20,712 bases of DNA, taken from NCBI GenBank assembly GCA_038230695.1, contig JBBRMT010000060.1:1-20712 (forward strand). The letters run 5' to 3'. This DNA comes from QHBQ01 sp038230695. GTDB lineage: Bacteria > Chloroflexota > Chloroflexia > QHBQ01. The position numbers were made by a program, and so were the translations under genes. Each line of letters starts with the position of its first letter. Position 1 is the stretch's first letter. The notes under the pieces are model-generated. The model did not search any database. It was not told the DNA's origin and saw nothing but the letters and a program-made list of their open reading frames with translations. Shown here in pieces: positions 20,636-20,712 of the stretch.

Positions 20636-20712
20636 TTAGCCGCAGGAAGGGGGGGCGGGAGTCACGGTGGGAGTTACCGTTCCGCTGGGCAGCGGCGTGG
20701 GGGTTGTAGTCG
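20636..20712 (-). CDS. 3' end of a Pro/Thr-rich protein (partial)
   Basis: Reading the minus strand from the window edge gives TPTPLPSGTVTPTVTPAPP followed by SCG and a TAA stop (20638-20636). The composition is that of the Pro/Thr linkers in the neighbouring surface proteins. The terminal Cys-Gly recalls the ASPCG that ends the linker of the SLH protein just before its first SLH domain. Only about 25 codons are visible, so product and reality of the gene rest on composition alone. No SLH-like sequence follows the stop in the same frame. Confidence 0.45.
   Translation of the reverse strand, partial: TTTPTPLPSGTVTPTVTPAPPSCG

Overview
The window looks like a chromosomal segment of a GC-rich Chloroflexota-type bacterium (filamentous class Chloroflexia is my best guess). 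The reasons are inferential: a fused shikimate kinase/3-dehydroquinate synthase, an F420-dependent luciferase-like oxidoreductase, a membrane Ser/Thr kinase and other surface proteins with long Pro/Thr linkers, SLH-anchored propeller proteins, and a CarH-like B12 photoreceptor. There is no rRNA, tRNA, CRISPR array, transposase or prophage gene. It reads as core and envelope genes separated by spacers unusually rich in short interspersed repeats.

Layout. 1-230: REP hairpin, terminator-like hairpin, heptamer array and promoter. 231-2066 (+): Rv3520c-like F420 oxidoreductase followed closely by a C39-like cysteine peptidase. 2201-4366 (+): transmembrane Ser/Thr kinase with a four-repeat Cys/Trp extracellular domain. 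4519-5010 (+): GNAT acetyltransferase. 5011-5468: convergent repeat-filled spacer. 5469-6452 (-): EamA transporter, divergent from 6601-9023 (+), the aroKB-aroD shikimate operon. 9170-10402 (-) queG and 10493-11986 (-) aldehyde dehydrogenase. 12118-13671 (+): polytopic GT-C-like protein, apparently leaderless. 13672-14086: second convergent repeat-filled spacer. 14087-15963 (-): a two-gene operon of a CarH/LitR-like B12-dependent regulator and an atypical SDR, with a strong promoter overlaid by a perfect palindrome. 16066-16899 (-): single-pass Pro/Thr-rich membrane protein, apparently leaderless. 17254-20538 (+): two paralogous secreted proteins, each with seven propeller-like repeats, the second with three SLH domains. 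They are flanked by copies of a roughly 80-90 bp repeat. 20636-20712 (-): the 3' end of another Pro/Thr-rich protein.

Most notable signals. (1) Stop-codon-phased heptamer arrays: four genes on both strands end in tandem 7-mers, each of which starts with or contains a stop codon. (2) A likely light/B12-controlled operon: CarH-type residues (W-H, Wx9EH, ExHxxG) plus a 9-3-9 perfect palindrome over the -10 box. (3) A two-spacer composite element built from inverted copies of a GTTAC-GGGG repeat. (4) A seven-blade propeller pair, one free and one SLH-anchored, separated by a 17-bp hairpin. (5) A Cys/Trp repeat sensor domain on the kinase. (6) Repeat elements that have become coding sequence (EamA N-terminus, QueG C-terminus).

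Start codons were re-chosen where a promoter or a repeat overlaps the longest reading frame. Those cases are stated in the entries.
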